Position numbers and translations under genes: made by a program. Below, piece after piece: positions 39,416 to 52,835 of a DNA stretch of 64,000 bases. The stretch spans positions 1,426,001 to 1,490,000 of the forward strand of contig VZRR01007600.1 of assembly GCA_013398015.1 (NCBI GenBank), written 5' to 3'. Positions within the stretch are counted from its first letter, which is position 1; every line of letters starts with the position of its first letter. The notes under the pieces are model-generated. The model was not told where the DNA came from and searched no databases. It saw only the letters and a list, made by a program, of their open reading frames with translations. This DNA is from Oreocharis arfaki (taxonomy: Eukaryota; Chordata; Aves; Passeriformes; Paramythiidae).

Positions 39416-42400
39416 TCAGGGAAGTTAAGGGTGTCACAGTGATAGGTAAAGAAGGCAGGACTGTGTAATAAATTTTATTTCCAGCTGTTGAGATTTCAGA
39501 CTATAATTCCAAGCTCTCTAAGCAAACATCTTCTTTTTCTTTACTTCTTTCCAGGCAAACTGATCAGAGGTGCTTTGGGGATTGGCTGTGTGCCCAGTTT
39601 CCACAAATGCCAAAGACTCCTGCACACACAGTTAATTAAAATTGACTGCTTGTCTTAGGCAGAAGAAACAGGCTAAATTCTGGCTTGTTCTAAAAAAAAA
39701 ATAATTGAACAATTTAGGCAAACAAAACTTTCTACTAAGCTAGGGAATAAAAATAACATATTGCTTTGCTTTGGAAGAAACAGATCATATTTTTATTTTG
39801 TTTTCATTTCTACCTCAAAGGATTTTTTTCTGCTGTGTTTTGTTCGTTTTTTTCTTTACCCTACTGCAGTGAATTGTAAATTGTTAGATCTGTGTATCCC
39901 AAGGACAGGAAGACGTATATCAAAAGAAGGATATAGACAGATTTTACAGGCTGAAGCTATAAATGACAATATAAAGTCTAATCTTGCAGATGTTTAAACC
40001 TCACAGGTGTCTCCCCTTTTGACTGAAACTTCCCTGGTGCCTAGCGTGACTTTTGCACTGAAATGCACCAAAACTGCTGCAGTCTACAGAGCTCAGCAGT
40101 TGTCACATGCCTAAAAGTAGCCAAGTACCAAAGTCTCCAAAGGACATTTAACATGAATTTTCTAAGAACAACTGACTGACATTGACAGTAGAGCTCACAA
40201 TGAACTAAAAACATGTCTAAGATTTATAGCATTTGTACATTCAGGTTCAAGGATCTCAGGTTAGGGGGTTAAAATTCACCCACTCCTGAAGGTGTTTTTG
40301 TTTACTTTTAGTGAGTACTCTGGCCTAAGGTTAGCAAGGGAAGCACTCCCTTCTACTTCCTCTACTACTCAACAGGGAATATTACGTGATTCATAGGAAT
40401 ATACAAAAAGAGGTAAAAGAAGAAATTGATGGGGAGTCAGAAGCCCTAGAATGTACATCATTCTATAATTCAGCTTTATAGTGTTCATAAATTCTGTCTT
40501 TGCTTCAAGAGGCTCTTTTATGTTTTTTAATAATCAGTATTCTGGGGAATAAAGATGAACAGACTTGACAAGAAACCCATAATTGACTATTTCTCTGATG
40601 AGTCCCCATCCCACAAGGTTACAGAGTCATGTGCAGGGCGTTTCTAATGGATCTTGAATTCTCCTTTGTATAGTTGAAAATCTCAGTCTGCCATGTAAAG
40701 AAGATTTCTAAAGAAAAATGGCCTATCATTTGTTAGAGCATTCTTCAGGGAAAAAGTGACATGAATTTGCTAGTAGATGACATCATATCACTGCTTTATT
40801 TTAAAAGAAATGTCTTTGACTTTTAAAAGGCTCTATATCAGGATGGGTTTCCAGTCTCTGGATATGAAATGGGCAGATGTGTCTCCTTATGGGACTATCT
40901 CCCCAGGAAATCTTAGGGTTTCCTATTGATTTTATTTTTGTGACTTTGCTAGCACACTGTCTCTTCTGGTTTGCAGTCTGGGATTTAAGCATCTCCTTGG
41001 GATGTAAGAAATGCCCTCAAACCAATATATAGCCTCAAAAAATAACTTTAGTTGTTTATTTTTGTGTTTTCTCAGGAGAATTTGATTTAAAATCAGATTT
41101 TTCCTTTTTTTTTTTTTCTAAAACAATCTACCTGCTAAGCAATGTCACTGCACTATCTACATAATTGTGATAGTGTTTAAATGTTTCAAATGATGTTTGT
41201 AAGAGCAGTGTGATATTAATTTTACCTCTTGTAATGATCTGGGGAATCTAAACAGAATTATTAAGTTACCCTAGTAGTCTATTCACAAAACAAGCCATGG
41301 AAGGAATCTGCCAGCCTAATATTTAGCTAACAGATGTTAATATCTCCAACATTCTTTCAAGAAATGGGCTTATAGGCCTTGGATCAAAGCAGGATCCAAG
41401 ATGCAAATAAAATTCTTAGCTAACCAAAGGTTAAAACATACATGAAATCTTAAGGAATTTATTATAAAAGGTAGGCATAGATATATTAATTTATATATAT
41501 ATGTATATAAATTTAAATGTGTAAAATAAAATTAGGGAGAGAAGACATACATTTGGTCCTAAATCTGTGATGAGTCCTATGTGGATCCACAATAGAATTA
41601 AGCTTTTTGTTGTTCTAATATTGAATTATTTTGCATATACTTACAGGGTTTTTTTAAAATACATTAATTAGGTAAAATGCTAAATGTGTCTATTCTTTTT
41701 AATAGAAGAATGCATTATAAATTGAATGCCCAACTTCCTTTCTAAGTTGTTTTCCCATCGTGTTTTTAAATGCCTATTGGATGAAATGGTTGCCATTCCA
41801 GAGAATTGTTGAATGTAGTGACTAATCGAAACACGAGCAAATATGGTCATGAAAAATGCTTGCATATATCATATTTTTCACCATTAGATTATTTTCAGTT
41901 TCTCACTGAAACTAAGAAGCAAAAATACCACTTGCATTGCACTGAAAAAAATTGCTGAAATCCTCCAAGTAATTCATATTTTAAAGAAAAGAAAATATGC
42001 GAAAAAAAATGCAAAAAGAAAATTAGCAATTACAAACTTCTCTGCATTGACAATAAAACTTTCATTGATAATTTGTAGAAATCATTTATTTCTCTTTTTT
42101 TGGTGTACCTGCAATGCTCAATGCATTGTCAGCAAGATAAATTTATCCTGGTCTTCAACTGCTCTCGGTATTGCATTTAGAGCTTGTCTAGAAGTAGCTT
42201 GGGTACATTGCTGATTTGTGAAACACATCTGTTGTTTGTTTCTTACCCCTGTTTTGCACATTGATTTTTAAACAGATTTCCTACCTCTCATTCATTATTT
42301 TCTTGTTTGTTCTTTCATCAATAAGCTCAAATAAACCATGACTTTTAAACTATTTCTAGGATAGAATTTTAAATTGGTAAATACATTTGCAATATTTAAA

Positions 42401-42712
42401 TGTAAATCTTCATCGTGTCTTAATGAGATCAAAGTTTGAAAAAAGTTGGAAGTCAGATGAACTGAAACAAAATCAAAAATTGAACTAAATAATTTACTAG
42501 GGAATTTGTTTGATCTGTCCAAAATTAAATGTTAAAAAATGTGAAGTTACAAACTACATTAATTAATTTTTTAAATAAAACTACCCTGAAATATGTATTT
42601 TCTTCTTTATACCGAGTTTTGTGCTACTTAGGATCACTAAATAAGATATATAGAAGTAACAGAAAAGCATCAAATATAAGTTAAACAGAAAAAACTAATA
42701 GGTCTTATATAT

Positions 42713-42733
42713 CTGAAGAATTTGATTCTTCAG
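42713..42733. repeat. Hairpin, 9-bp stem and 3-nt loop
   Basis: CTGAAGAAT, then TTG, then ATTCTTCAG: an exact inverted repeat. Hairpins of this size are common by chance in 64 kb, so no function is claimed. Confidence 0.5.
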
Positions 42734-44035
42734 CAAAACGTGTTTAAGACCTTCAAAGTAATGCTGTCACTTATTAAAGGCCAAGTGTAAGTGAACAATC
42801 AAGTTTACCTGAAGTGCTCAAGGAACGATAAATCAGGAATGGTTTGAAAATGAGATTATTCAATGAAAGTAAGTTATATGAAAGTAAGGTGAGAAATACG
42901 ACACAGCAACGAGCTAGTTATCACAACTATATATGACTATAAGAGTCATTATTTGAGTGAAGAACTTCATTTGTTTTGAATAAAAAAAAAATTTTAAAAA
43001 AATTTTTGTGTTTCCTTTTCTTATAGAGGTAACAAAGCTATTAACACGTTGAAAGTATCTCTTCTTTTCAAATATGGCTTTGAACATAAACACATACTCA
43101 CTATTCTCTTTTTGAACGTATTTTTCAGAAACTGCCTCTACATTTTTAATATATAATAATTTATAATAATTTATAACAATCCAAGGACAGTGTTTGCATT
43201 TGAGTGTGGACATTTAGATCTGAATGAGGCCTTTGAGGAATACATGTCAATAGAAGTAATAGAAGGTTTCTTCTCAAAGGCATCTAGAGAAAGAGTAAAA
43301 AAGGATTCCCTAAAGTTTCTAGAACACAGCCATTGCTATGTTCTAGGAATGGCAAAATAAGGAATTGCAAAATAGGATTCATAATGGCCAGATAAATATT
43401 AACACATTCAGCAAGATCTGCCTTATTTAAGCCAAAGATGTTAGAATCCAGGCTACCTTTTCAGCCCTTTTCTGACAGTCTGTTACTTCTATTCTCTTTT
43501 TAGCAGAGGATTCATGTCTAAGAATGGTCATACAGTGCAAGAGAACTGATATTTTTTCCTAAATCCTTAGCTCCTTATCCTGGTTTCAGGTATTAGATAT
43601 TCTTCCGCCTTGCTTTTCCTTCTCTCTGTACCTGTGAAAATGGGTATGTAATTTAAAAAGGAAAAAGAGGAAAGGAAACCTAAGTATAGCTGATTTTAAA
43701 CTTTATGTAAGTTTAAGGTAAATACCTATCCTAACAGGATATTCTCAGTGAAACCTGAGAATAATTCTTAGAGGCAGTTTTAGGAAGCCACATCTCACTT
43801 TTCCCTTTCTACTAACACTCCATGCTGATCAAAGAGTCTCAGATAGAAAAAAACTTAATATTGGAAATGTAATTCAGCTGCCTGGTGCTTACTGCTGACC
43901 TAGGAACCTTTGTGCATTGTCTCTATCCATGTTATGTATAATTTTCAGACTGAACACTTGGTATCACTTAGCTATCTGTTCCAGCTCACACCACTCTGTC
44001 TGGAGTCATTGCTTCAGTCTCACTCCCACTGACGC

Positions 44036-44115
44036 CATTCTCCACTCTTTTCTTCCTTCCATTTTCTCTTCTCTCCTATCTGACTGACCTCCCTTCCCTC
44101 ACTGATCTTCCTTTA
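44036..44115. repeat. Pyrimidine-rich tract
   Basis: About 80 bases of mostly C and T with irregular TCTTCC, CTCTCC and CCTTCC blocks. It is more C-rich than the 33.4-kb tract. No repeat unit is regular enough to call a microsatellite. Confidence 0.6.
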
Positions 44116-47100
44116 ACAAAAATCGGCTTGAAAAAGTTAAAGGCTGGACACAACTCGAAGAGAAAAATAGAGAACCAGCAGGAAGACTGCAAACCTAGAC
44201 ATTATTTGCTCTTCTCCTCTCAACCTCCATTCCTTGGGCTTGAATAGACTGCAAAGCTTTTAAGCTGCCTCACAAATTCTCTAGCAACTACACATGATGA
44301 GTAAGTGATAAGTAACTTAATTTAGTATCTTCTTCTTTTTAGCAAAGAGGGCAAGCCCTAGAGGGCATCTGATCTGTGATTATTTCCATAAATTCTTGGC
44401 TCCAAATCCTGTCCTCAGTTTATGCACAATTTCTATTATGCTGCTTTCTTACTCTAGAGATTCAAATGGAAGCCTGTTAAACTACAACACATGGAAGAAG
44501 AAATTATGGCAATTTTCGTGTGTTGCCTGCTGTCACTAGTTACAGAATAGTTAAGAAGTGTAGGAGATTTTCTTTAGCGATTCAGTTTGCTTATTTCTCT
44601 TTCTCTAATGTAGTGCTGGAAAAAGTAGTGAGGCTAACAACAAAGCTTAAGAAAAATAAAAGGATAAGCCTTAATTCTGTTTCTCACACTATTTTATGGA
44701 TTTGTAGTAACTCCATTCAAGTCGAATGAGTGAGAGGGAACAAAAAAGAAATCAATTTTTAACTGTATATTTACCTGTAGCAAGTCCTACTTTTTTTGGT
44801 ATTGTCCTTTACAGTCAGTGACAAAACTAGGAAAAGCAGATAAAAAGAAGTGAAAAAATCCTGGCTCATGACATTGAGCAGAATAAGAATAATACAGTGC
44901 TACACTAAAAAGGATTGCAGTTTTTCTTACGATGAAAATAAGTATCAAAACCCTAAATATTAGACTAATACACTTGCTTCGTAAAGAACTGTGGTATTTA
45001 CACACCAAAAGGAACTAAAATAATCCTTCAATAACCCACTGTTGACAAATCTAGAAAGGAACTAAAAGATAATGTGATAAAGCTTTGACTCACTGTTCAG
45101 TTAATTAGTATTCTGCAGGAGTAATCAAATTAAAGTCAGATAATACTCCCCCTCAAAAGCCCCATTTTCACATTGTTAGAGAAGGAGCCAAAAAGCTATT
45201 TCCATCCTATAGGATTTAAGGGTCTCAGGTGTTCATTACAGCTGGTACTGATTTGTCTTATGATTACATTTCTTTTCCGAGAATGTTTCCTCCTGCTCTT
45301 TGTTAGAAGTCCAAATAGAGAAGTTTTATCTTTCCTCTGGAGATCTGCCTTTTGCATAGCACAATATACCATTTACAGCAAGGACTTAAAAAGATTTTCA
45401 AGAGGAAGTAAAGGAATCTCCTAACCTTGCCATACTATAAAGGAGTGACAAATAGAAATTCTGAACTGGTGGGTAGGGTGATATTGACTTTATATGTTGG
45501 TAAGATGGATACTAGACTGGAGAAACAAGGGTGTAGCGGACTCACAGTTTTGGAAAAAAAAAAAAAACAACAAAAAAAGAGGTGTAAATATACTAGAGAA
45601 GTAAGTTTTCTGTTTTACAATAAGTTCACGGCTTGCGTTGAGTTAGGTTATTCTGCACTTGCTGAGGAGGTGCCCTTCAGCAGCAGTAAGTCTGACTGAT
45701 AGAATCTAAATCATTGCATCTGAGCAATGTGGTTAAAGGAACACTTAAATAGTTTTTAATTACTTCTTAAAAATTGTATAAAGACATGAGTTGAGATGAT
45801 ATCAGAAATAATGAATGCTCTTGAAAGCTTTTCCTAATTCATATGGTAAGGTACCCAAACAAACCCGTTGCATGCTACAATAATATTAACAGTTTTCTAT
45901 TTCCATCATTGGTCTTACTTTCACCTATTAGAAAAATTTACCAAATATTAGCACCTTGCAGTTTATCATCTGTGGCTTCAGGAAAATAACTGATGGACTG
46001 GTATAATGTCCTCACATTACTATGACCTTCCACTTGTTTTTATCTCTCCATAAAGTGTGCTTTTTTAACAAAGGAGCCATTCATTGAAGAAAAAGAAAGA
46101 AAGAAAGGTGTTTACCAAGTTCTTCCCATATCTTCAATTAACTTCAGTAGTCTCAGGACTTTTTACAAATTTGAGGGTTCCATCCATATATTTTACGTAT
46201 GGTTTCCTTCCATATCTCCCTGACTCAAGCTGGCCAGTTTCAGCTGTATTTGAAAAAGTGATGAAAGTTTTATGAAAATATGTATCTGCAGTGAAAGGAT
46301 AGTAGATGTCAGACATCGTGCAAGGCATTCTGGCAGCTGCTTTCCCATAAATCACCAGCTGTGTAATGTCCGTGCCATGGACTCGCCATTAGGATGGCTG
46401 TTACCCTGGGAGGGCTGTCAAAAGGAAGGTGGAGCATAGGGCATAAAGGACACAAATGAACAGGAAAGGAGGCTTAGCTGGTCTTTTTTCTGCTTGTCAA
46501 ACAACTTCCATTTGTTTATTTAACTTCATATTAATTTATGAATGGACTTTTCAACTCGCAACAGTGATTTTAGTAATTTCAAATTTACAGAGACGAGATC
46601 TGGGTATCTAACTTCTCAAGGCTTGCTGGAAATTGAAATATACAACTTCAGATATTAATTTTAAATATTAGCCAATAATCTTGCCTGAAATCAGATGTTG
46701 TGAATAATGAATCCTGAATAGTTTATATACAAAGACGCAGGGATTTAGAGCTTTTAAATTTTTTTTTTCTCTGAATTTTTCACAAATTTCTTCACTGAAT
46801 ATTTTTGATTGTAGACTGTTAACAAACACGATGAACTAGCAGTAATCTTGGTAATTTTTAATTTACGAATTACTGCTAATTCACCCTGTTACTTAGCAAA
46901 AGTAGTGTGTTTTTCTTTAATAATTTTCCGATATATAGTGATATCATAATTTTTTCATTACTTTGTCTAGTATCATAAGACTCTCATCTTACACCACCAT
47001 CCAATAATTTAGTCAGATGCCATGAAAATAACTTTATTATTGGTTACATAGGTGAAACAGTGAACAATTTTAAAACTACAGTTGTGTGTCTATTTATGAG

Positions 47101-47609
47101 GTTATCAAGAATGTTATTTCCATTATTTTCTCAACCCTTATTTAAATATAAATTTGCAAAGCTCTCTGTTTTATCGTCATTCTATTAATTTTTTTTTTTT
47201 TTGCTTGGAGATCTTTGTTTGAAAATATCAGCAACGCTGCTTCTATACTATATACATTAAATTTCTTTTGTTAGCAAAGAGCAGTTCAATTAATGATTTA
47301 CATTTGTTCCCTGTCAAACAAGTATCATAAGACGGGAGAAGACCACTGCTGCAGTCATTGCTTCTGAAATATTTTTCAAATAACACTTGAGAAAAAGATA
47401 TTCATGCACACGTATATTGATAAATAAATCTGAAAGTGGTCACGTCTGCTGAAAATTGATCCAAGAAATAGTAGCATTGGTTATACGATATCTCCTGACT
47501 AGTCTCAGAAACAAATTGAGTGTCATATAAATCCCACCTATATTTGTAAAAGTAATGCTATTCTGTGTCAGACACACTAAGGCGGTGTAAACACCTTTCA
47601 TATGCTGAA

Positions 47610-47655
47610 ACACACACACACACATACACACACACACACGCACACACACACACAC
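47610..47655. repeat. Interrupted (CA)n dinucleotide microsatellite
   Basis: About 22 CA units, interrupted by one TA (near 47625) and one CG (47640). The open frame on the opposite strand reads as alternating Val-Cys and is an artefact of the repeat. Confidence 0.95.
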
Positions 47656-48330
47656 TCTCGTCATTTAAATATTCAATCATAGTCAAATTTAAAAATTACA
47701 TACCAGCAACTGATTGCTGTATTTAAGGTTTTGATAAAATTTTTATTATTTCAGTTAGTTCTCTGCTGATAAACATTCCAGCTTTTCTCATTGTTGAAAA
47801 ATGTGCCATCAAAGATATCCCAACAAGAAACACAACTGAAATATAAGTAATTCTCTGTCCCAATGGTTCTAGGTACTTTCTCAATACCAGAAAATTACGG
47901 ACAAGATTTTAACATACCTGAAATTAATCAGCAAGACAGAAAGCTCAGGGACTTTGGGCATGGAAATACAGGAAAGCAGAGATATGCTGAGGTAGAATAA
48001 GCCAGTGAAGGCAGAAATTTTGTGTTCCAACAGTTTCTTTTATGACACACTGCTAGAATAATTAACAAAACTTTTTTATTTTACATACTTCACCCTCAAC
48101 TGTTAAAAAATCGAAGGCACCTGTTGCACATTTGTTTTACAGATCAGGCTCATGAAGGGAGAACACCTACTACACACTCTAATTATGTAAACTAGTGGTC
48201 CTTTATAGGTAATGAAGCTGGTTTTCCTCCTTCGAATTGGTTGAACTTTAATTTCTTGGGAAGCTATACTTACATAATAACAAAATTGTCATACAAATTT
48301 CAGTTATATGTAGGCAAATCTACTAATCAA

Positions 48331-48451
48331 AGCCCCAGTTCAGAAACAGTCAGGATGCCTTCAGCTTGTTTCTAAACATGTTTTTAAATCTACACTTATT
48401 CAAAAAAGCAGTTAAGCACATGCTTAGTCCATTGAAGTTAATGTTTAGCCT
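48331..48451. repeat. Possible fragment of an old sauropsid palindromic repeat
   Basis: GCCCCAGTTCAGAAA, then AGCAGTTAAGCACATGCTTA, then TCCATTGAAGTTAATG resembles a repeat I recall from archosaur and turtle DNA with the pieces 'gccccgattcagcaaagc', 'ttaagcacatgctta' and 'cccattgaagtcaatggg' in that order. All three pieces are in the right order here, but the copy is decayed and I cannot name the family with certainty. Confidence 0.4.
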
Positions 48452-50562
48452 TCAGTTTTTTTATCCTGAATTTTCTATAAAAAACTGCTACAAGAAAAAA
48501 GTGAGAGCTGAATCATCTACAGTTTGACTGTGGTAGTAGAACAGTTGCCTCATTGAATCACTTTATTATTTTTATTCAGTGACATTGAGGAAGTTTAGGG
48601 AGCAAAAATCCCTATATGCTATTTTTTGGTTGTCTAGCACTGCAGTATCACTGTAAATTAACTGACTTAGAATCAGGCATATAAAACTTCTAGATAAATT
48701 TTAATTTAGTTCATATTATAAAAGATTTATTGAATTTAATGATGTGCACACCGAGTAGAATTAAATTAAATCTTTTTACCACAGGAATTGTTTGAATTTC
48801 TTGACTAACAAATAGAAGATTATTTCAATAGTGAGCATTTATACATAAATATTTTATATAAAGAATTTTTTAAAAAATTAACATGCCTGGAGTATTAGGA
48901 GTAAATATGTCAGAAATCTATAGTAAAAATACAGTAGTTTTATTATTTATAGAAAGGTTTATGGAGTTTGGTCCTTTGATGTGGTTTGTTTCTGGGTTTT
49001 TTTTTAAGACTAACCAGTTTGGAATAGTTAATCTTACTCTTGATGATGAACCCTGTAAACAGTTGGTATATACTGCTTAGAGATACCAGCCCTGAAGAAG
49101 AGAAGAGAATAATTACAAATTGTTGGGGTGGAAATCTCTTGGAATTCTTGCACAGTCTGCTTGGACCTCTGTGGAATTGCTTGCCTGAATGGTTATAGAA
49201 AGGAGTAGACGTGAAATTATTAAGCTGTGCCTACCAAAAAAATTACAGATTCTCCTGTATACCTTCCAGGGCTTAACTGACACTGGATTTTAAACAGATA
49301 CTGAAGAAGCTGAAGGGCAGAATACGCCCTTGCTTCTCACACTGTCTCATGGAATATTAGTCACTGTTGCTGTTTTAAATGGCAGTTGAATTACACCAGG
49401 GCTAACTGAGAAGGTGCTTAGACTGGTAATGACAAAACCAAAAAAACCTCCTGAATAATATAGAGGCTAAAGAACATAGGAAAAAAGCTCAACTCCATCG
49501 TATTAGAAGGAGGATTGATGTGGTCCTAAAATGTCTCAATAGCCTCACTGCTGTGTTCTCTGAAGGCCTATGAGAGGATTTTGTATGAGGCTTAAAATGT
49601 TGTATTGGCAAAGAAATGTAAACCTATTTCTAATGCCAAATAAAAGCATCAAAAGGGAATAGAACATGATAAAATCCTCAAGAAAAAAGCAGTAGGAAGA
49701 CAGCTAGTCAACAGCTGTGAAAACAGAATTAAAACTTGCATAAATTGGAAATGGTATTCCCCAAACCAAGGTTGAAACCAAATAATAGAGTATGTATAAT
49801 CTCAACACAGGATTCAAACTGGGTCAACAGGATATCGTGGCTAATTTTGTGGATGACTGCCAACATGCTCAGGCAATTGCAGCCTATTGACCAATGTCAA
49901 ACAGTTCAAGTTTGCTTTCCCCACAGACTTGAATTTTAAAATAAATGTATCTTACAGCAAATGAGCCAGTAACTACTGAGCAAAGTAGTGCTGAGTGTTA
50001 GGTTTGAAGCTTAAGTCAAATCGCATTTAACCATATTTCAATATGGTATGTGGATGATAAGAGTAAGGATTTCAAACATGTATGGGATTTGGAAGAATGA
50101 AGGGAGGGCAAATTCTACACAAGTATCAGGACATATCAAAGAAAAATTTTAAAAGATACAAGACTATACTATAAAGAAAGTATCAGTTCCAGTTGTCAAA
50201 ATAGATTTCTATTGCTTTGAATGATCTAATTAAACCAGTTTATCTGCAGAAAAAAATTATCTACTTGTTCTGTTCTTCTTAATAACTTTTTTAAAATTTG
50301 CATATACTTTAGGCCTTTTTTCCATGCATGCATTTTTTATAGATGTCCATCTTCCTTCAGCTATCCCTTCACCATTTTGTCTCCACAGAAATTAAATTTC
50401 AACTATGCATATTGTGCTGAATTTTTATCTTTCAGTTGCAGACCAGATCTTTTCTAAGTGTCTTGTGTACCAACAGTTCTGTGAAACAGAGTCTGTATCT
50501 CAGCGAGCAAATAGAGACAAGGCATGGACTTAGATACTGGCTCAAGATTGGAATGTTAGCAG

Positions 50563-50648
50563 AGGGGCAGGCACTGATCTCCTTTCTGGTGAGCAGTGAC
50601 AGAACCTGAGGGAATGGCATTAAGCTGTAGACTAAGTTTAGGGTTCTA
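50563..50648 (+). mobile_element. Short CR1 LINE fragment
   Basis: GGGGCAGGCACTGATCTCC, then GGTGAGCAGTGACAGAACCT, GAGGGAATGGCATTAAGCTG and AAGTTTAGGG follow the CR1 segment that lies a few hundred bases before the 3' end. Similarity stops at about 50648, so this is a truncated piece without the octamer tail. Open frames here are incidental. Confidence 0.75.
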
Positions 50649-51664
50649 CAGTTTTGGAGTCAGCCATTTAGACAGAACCAGTCATCATGAAAGACACAGT
50701 CATGCTTCCGATCAAAATTTGCAGTCAAATTCAGAGCAACTAGTATGTCGGTTGCTATTGATTTTGGGGTCCCCTTACCACTCTATTACTTCTGTGTTCT
50801 TCATTTCTCTTTTTTGTTCCTGCCATTTATTTTCTTTCTCCCTTTTAAGGGAGATGTCAATAGATGCTTCATCTTCTTCTGTCTGTATTCCTGTGAAATA
50901 ATTTCTTATGAAATTGTCTACCTTATCGTGTAACTGCCTCCAACTAGCATTTTGTGACTCACAGGCCTCTGTCTATGCTTTTGGTCTGCCAAACACCTGT
51001 CCAACCTAGTATTTCTGTTTGCCAGTTGTCTTCATCTATATCAATTGTTAATGTGCTAGTAACAGATTACCAACATAAGGTAGATTTCTTGTACTTAAAC
51101 TTACTGCACCTTCTAGGCATAATCAAACATGCATGATTCATAGAATCATTATTCTCCCCAAACTACTACTTCTACTGTAACTAAAAAAAGGAGAAAGTGA
51201 TGTCTATGGCATTTTTCATTTTCTTCCTCACCTTATTTCCTCTCGTAAGTTCTACTTCTGTAAGGGTCATATTTTGAATTTTCTCAAGTTTCTATTTTAT
51301 TATTCTTTTGGTTTGACAAAATTTAATCTGTTGTTTAAATACTGTAAAAGGAGTATCCAGTCTTGCATGCATTGTCCAAGAATGATCTCACATGAATATT
51401 ATATAAGAAAAGATACATCTTCAAGTTGGAGTGCTTTTGAGGGAGGAGGAATGTTTGCCTAAACCACGATCATCATATTGGAAAAGAATTAATTCACCAC
51501 GTTTATAGAATACTTGATGCTTATTAACACTTCTTGATGAGTTCACTCATCATGGGTCATGAATCATGCTTATAGTGCATATGATGCTACAGTTTATCTC
51601 ACTCTTGTTCAAAGCTGCAAAAAAAGGTCAATTATTTTAAGAAGATTGCTTCCTTACAATATAT
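50649..51664. other. Gene-free unique sequence between two CR1 pieces
   Basis: T-rich unique sequence; open frames of about 60-100 codons are rich in Ser, Phe and Leu and look like chance. A short AT-alternating run (51660-51668) touches the next CR1 copy and could be part of its insertion site. Confidence 0.55.
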
Positions 51665-51850
51665 ATATGACAGAATAGTTAAGGATGGAAAACACCTCTA
51701 AGATCATGGAGTCCCACCTTTGACCAAACAACACCGTGTCAACTAAACACTAAGTGCCATGTCCAGTCATTTCCTGAACACCTCCAGGGATGGTGAACCC
51801 ACCACTCTCCTGGGCAGCCTGTTCATGAAGAAATTCTTCCTGATGTACAA

Positions 51851-52450
51851 GCTGAATCTCCCCTTGCACAGCTTGAGGCTCTGTCCTCTCATCGTGACGC
51901 AAGTTGCCTGTGAGAAGAGGTTGACCCCCACCTTGCTGCAACCTTCTCTTAGGTAGACAGGAGGTAGAGGATGGTAAGCTCTTCCCTGAACCTCCCTTTC
52001 TCCAGGCTAGACATGTACAGCTCTCTCAGCTGCTCTTCATGGAAATTACTTTCTAGACCCTTCACAGCTTTATTGCCCTTCTCTGGATATGTTCCAGCCC
52101 CTCAATGTCTTTCTTGTAGAGGAGGGCTGGACAGAACTGGACACAGCACNGCTGAATCTCCCCTTGCACAGCTTGAGGCTCTGTCCTCTCATCGTGACGC
52201 AAGTTGCCTGTGAGAAGAGGTTGACCCCCACCTTGCTGCAACCTTCTCTTAGGTAGACAGGAGGCAGAGGATGGTAAGCTCTTCCCTGAACCTCCCTTTC
52301 TCCAGGCTAGACATGTACAGCTCTCTCAGCTGCTCTTCATGGAAATTTCTTTCTAGACCCTTCGCAGCTTTATTGCCCTTCTCTGGATATGTTCCAGCCC
52401 CTCAATGTCTTTCTTGTAGAAGAGGGCTGGACAGAACTGGACACAGCACT
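51851..52450. repeat. Exact-period 300-bp tandem duplication inside CR1
   Basis: Bases 51851-52150 and 52151-52450 are the same CR1 segment. They differ at four positions that I can see (51965 t/c, 52058 a/t, 52074 a/g, 52131 g/a) and the first copy ends in the window's only N, where the second has T. The right flank of copy 2 continues the CR1 element normally; copy 1 stops at the N and copy 2 starts mid-element. This is what two overlapping contig ends or two alleles placed end to end would look like. A real tandem duplication is the alternative. Confidence 0.9.
52150..52150. other. Single N, probable assembly join or uncalled base
   Basis: The only ambiguous base in the window. It sits exactly at the boundary between the two 300-bp units and replaces the T found at the matching position 52450. 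It is either a one-base gap marker or a base that could not be called at a forced join. Confidence 0.85.
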
Positions 52451-52835
52451 CAAGGTGCGGCCTCACCAGTGCTAAATACAGAGGGACAGTCACTGCCCTG
52501 GTTCTGCTGGCCTCACTATTCCTGATACAGGCCAGGATGCCATTGGTCTTCTTGGCCACCTGGGCACACGTGTGTCAGCATGTGTGTCATGTTCAGCTGC
52601 TGTCAACCAGCATTCCCAGGTCCTTTTCCACTGAGCAGCTTTCCAATCACTCTGCCTCCAGCCTGTAGCACTGCATGGAGTTGTTGTGCCCCACGTGCCG
52701 GATGTCAAACTTCGCCTTACTGAACCTCCTACTCTTGGCCTTGGTCCATTGATCCAGCCCGCCCAGATCCCTCTGCAGAGCCCTCCTACCCTCCAACAGA
52801 TAAACACTCTGGCCCAACCTGGTGTCTATATTTGT

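Larger units (their letters stand above)
37640..50562. other. Gene-free AT-rich unique sequence
   Basis: No gene recognised in about 13 kb; open frames stay below 100 codons and lack domains. It holds the (CA)n array at 47.6 kb, a pyrimidine-rich tract at 44.0 kb, an AT-alternating patch at about 41488-41510, A- and T-runs (45554-45566, 47189-47202), and two possible traces of an old interspersed repeat at 39.38 and 48.33 kb. Confidence 0.6.
51665..52835 (-). mobile_element. CR1 LINE, longest copy in the window, antisense
   Basis: The plus strand reads as reverse-complement CR1 from the 3' end inwards: CACCTCTAAGATCATGGAGT, CACCTCCAGGGATGGTGA, GAAGAAATTCTTCCTGATGT, CCTTTCTCCAGGCTAGACAT, CCCCTCAATGTCTTTCTTGT, AAGGTGCGGCCTCACCAGTG, GATACAGGCCAGGATGCCAT, TTCTTGGCCACCTGGGCACA, GATCCCTCTGCAGAGCCCTC, and ends near 52835 at the part encoding the C-terminal side of the reverse transcriptase. 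A minus-strand piece (52353-52559) still reads like the CR1 protein (LYLALVRPHLECCVQFCPAL). It is truncated at the 5' side. A 300-bp segment inside it is present twice (next entry), so the true element may be 300 bases shorter. Confidence 0.95.

Noticed and set aside
46379..46450. GC-richer patch first taken for a CR1 piece
   Set aside because: Word order does not follow any CR1 segment I know, so I did not call it.
47440..47664. Minus-strand frame with repeated Val-Cys
   Set aside because: It is a translation of the (CA)n microsatellite.
52490..52807. 105-codon minus-strand frame rich in Trp, Arg and Gly
   Set aside because: It lies inside the CR1 copy in a frame other than the CR1 protein frame, so it is a shadow of the element.
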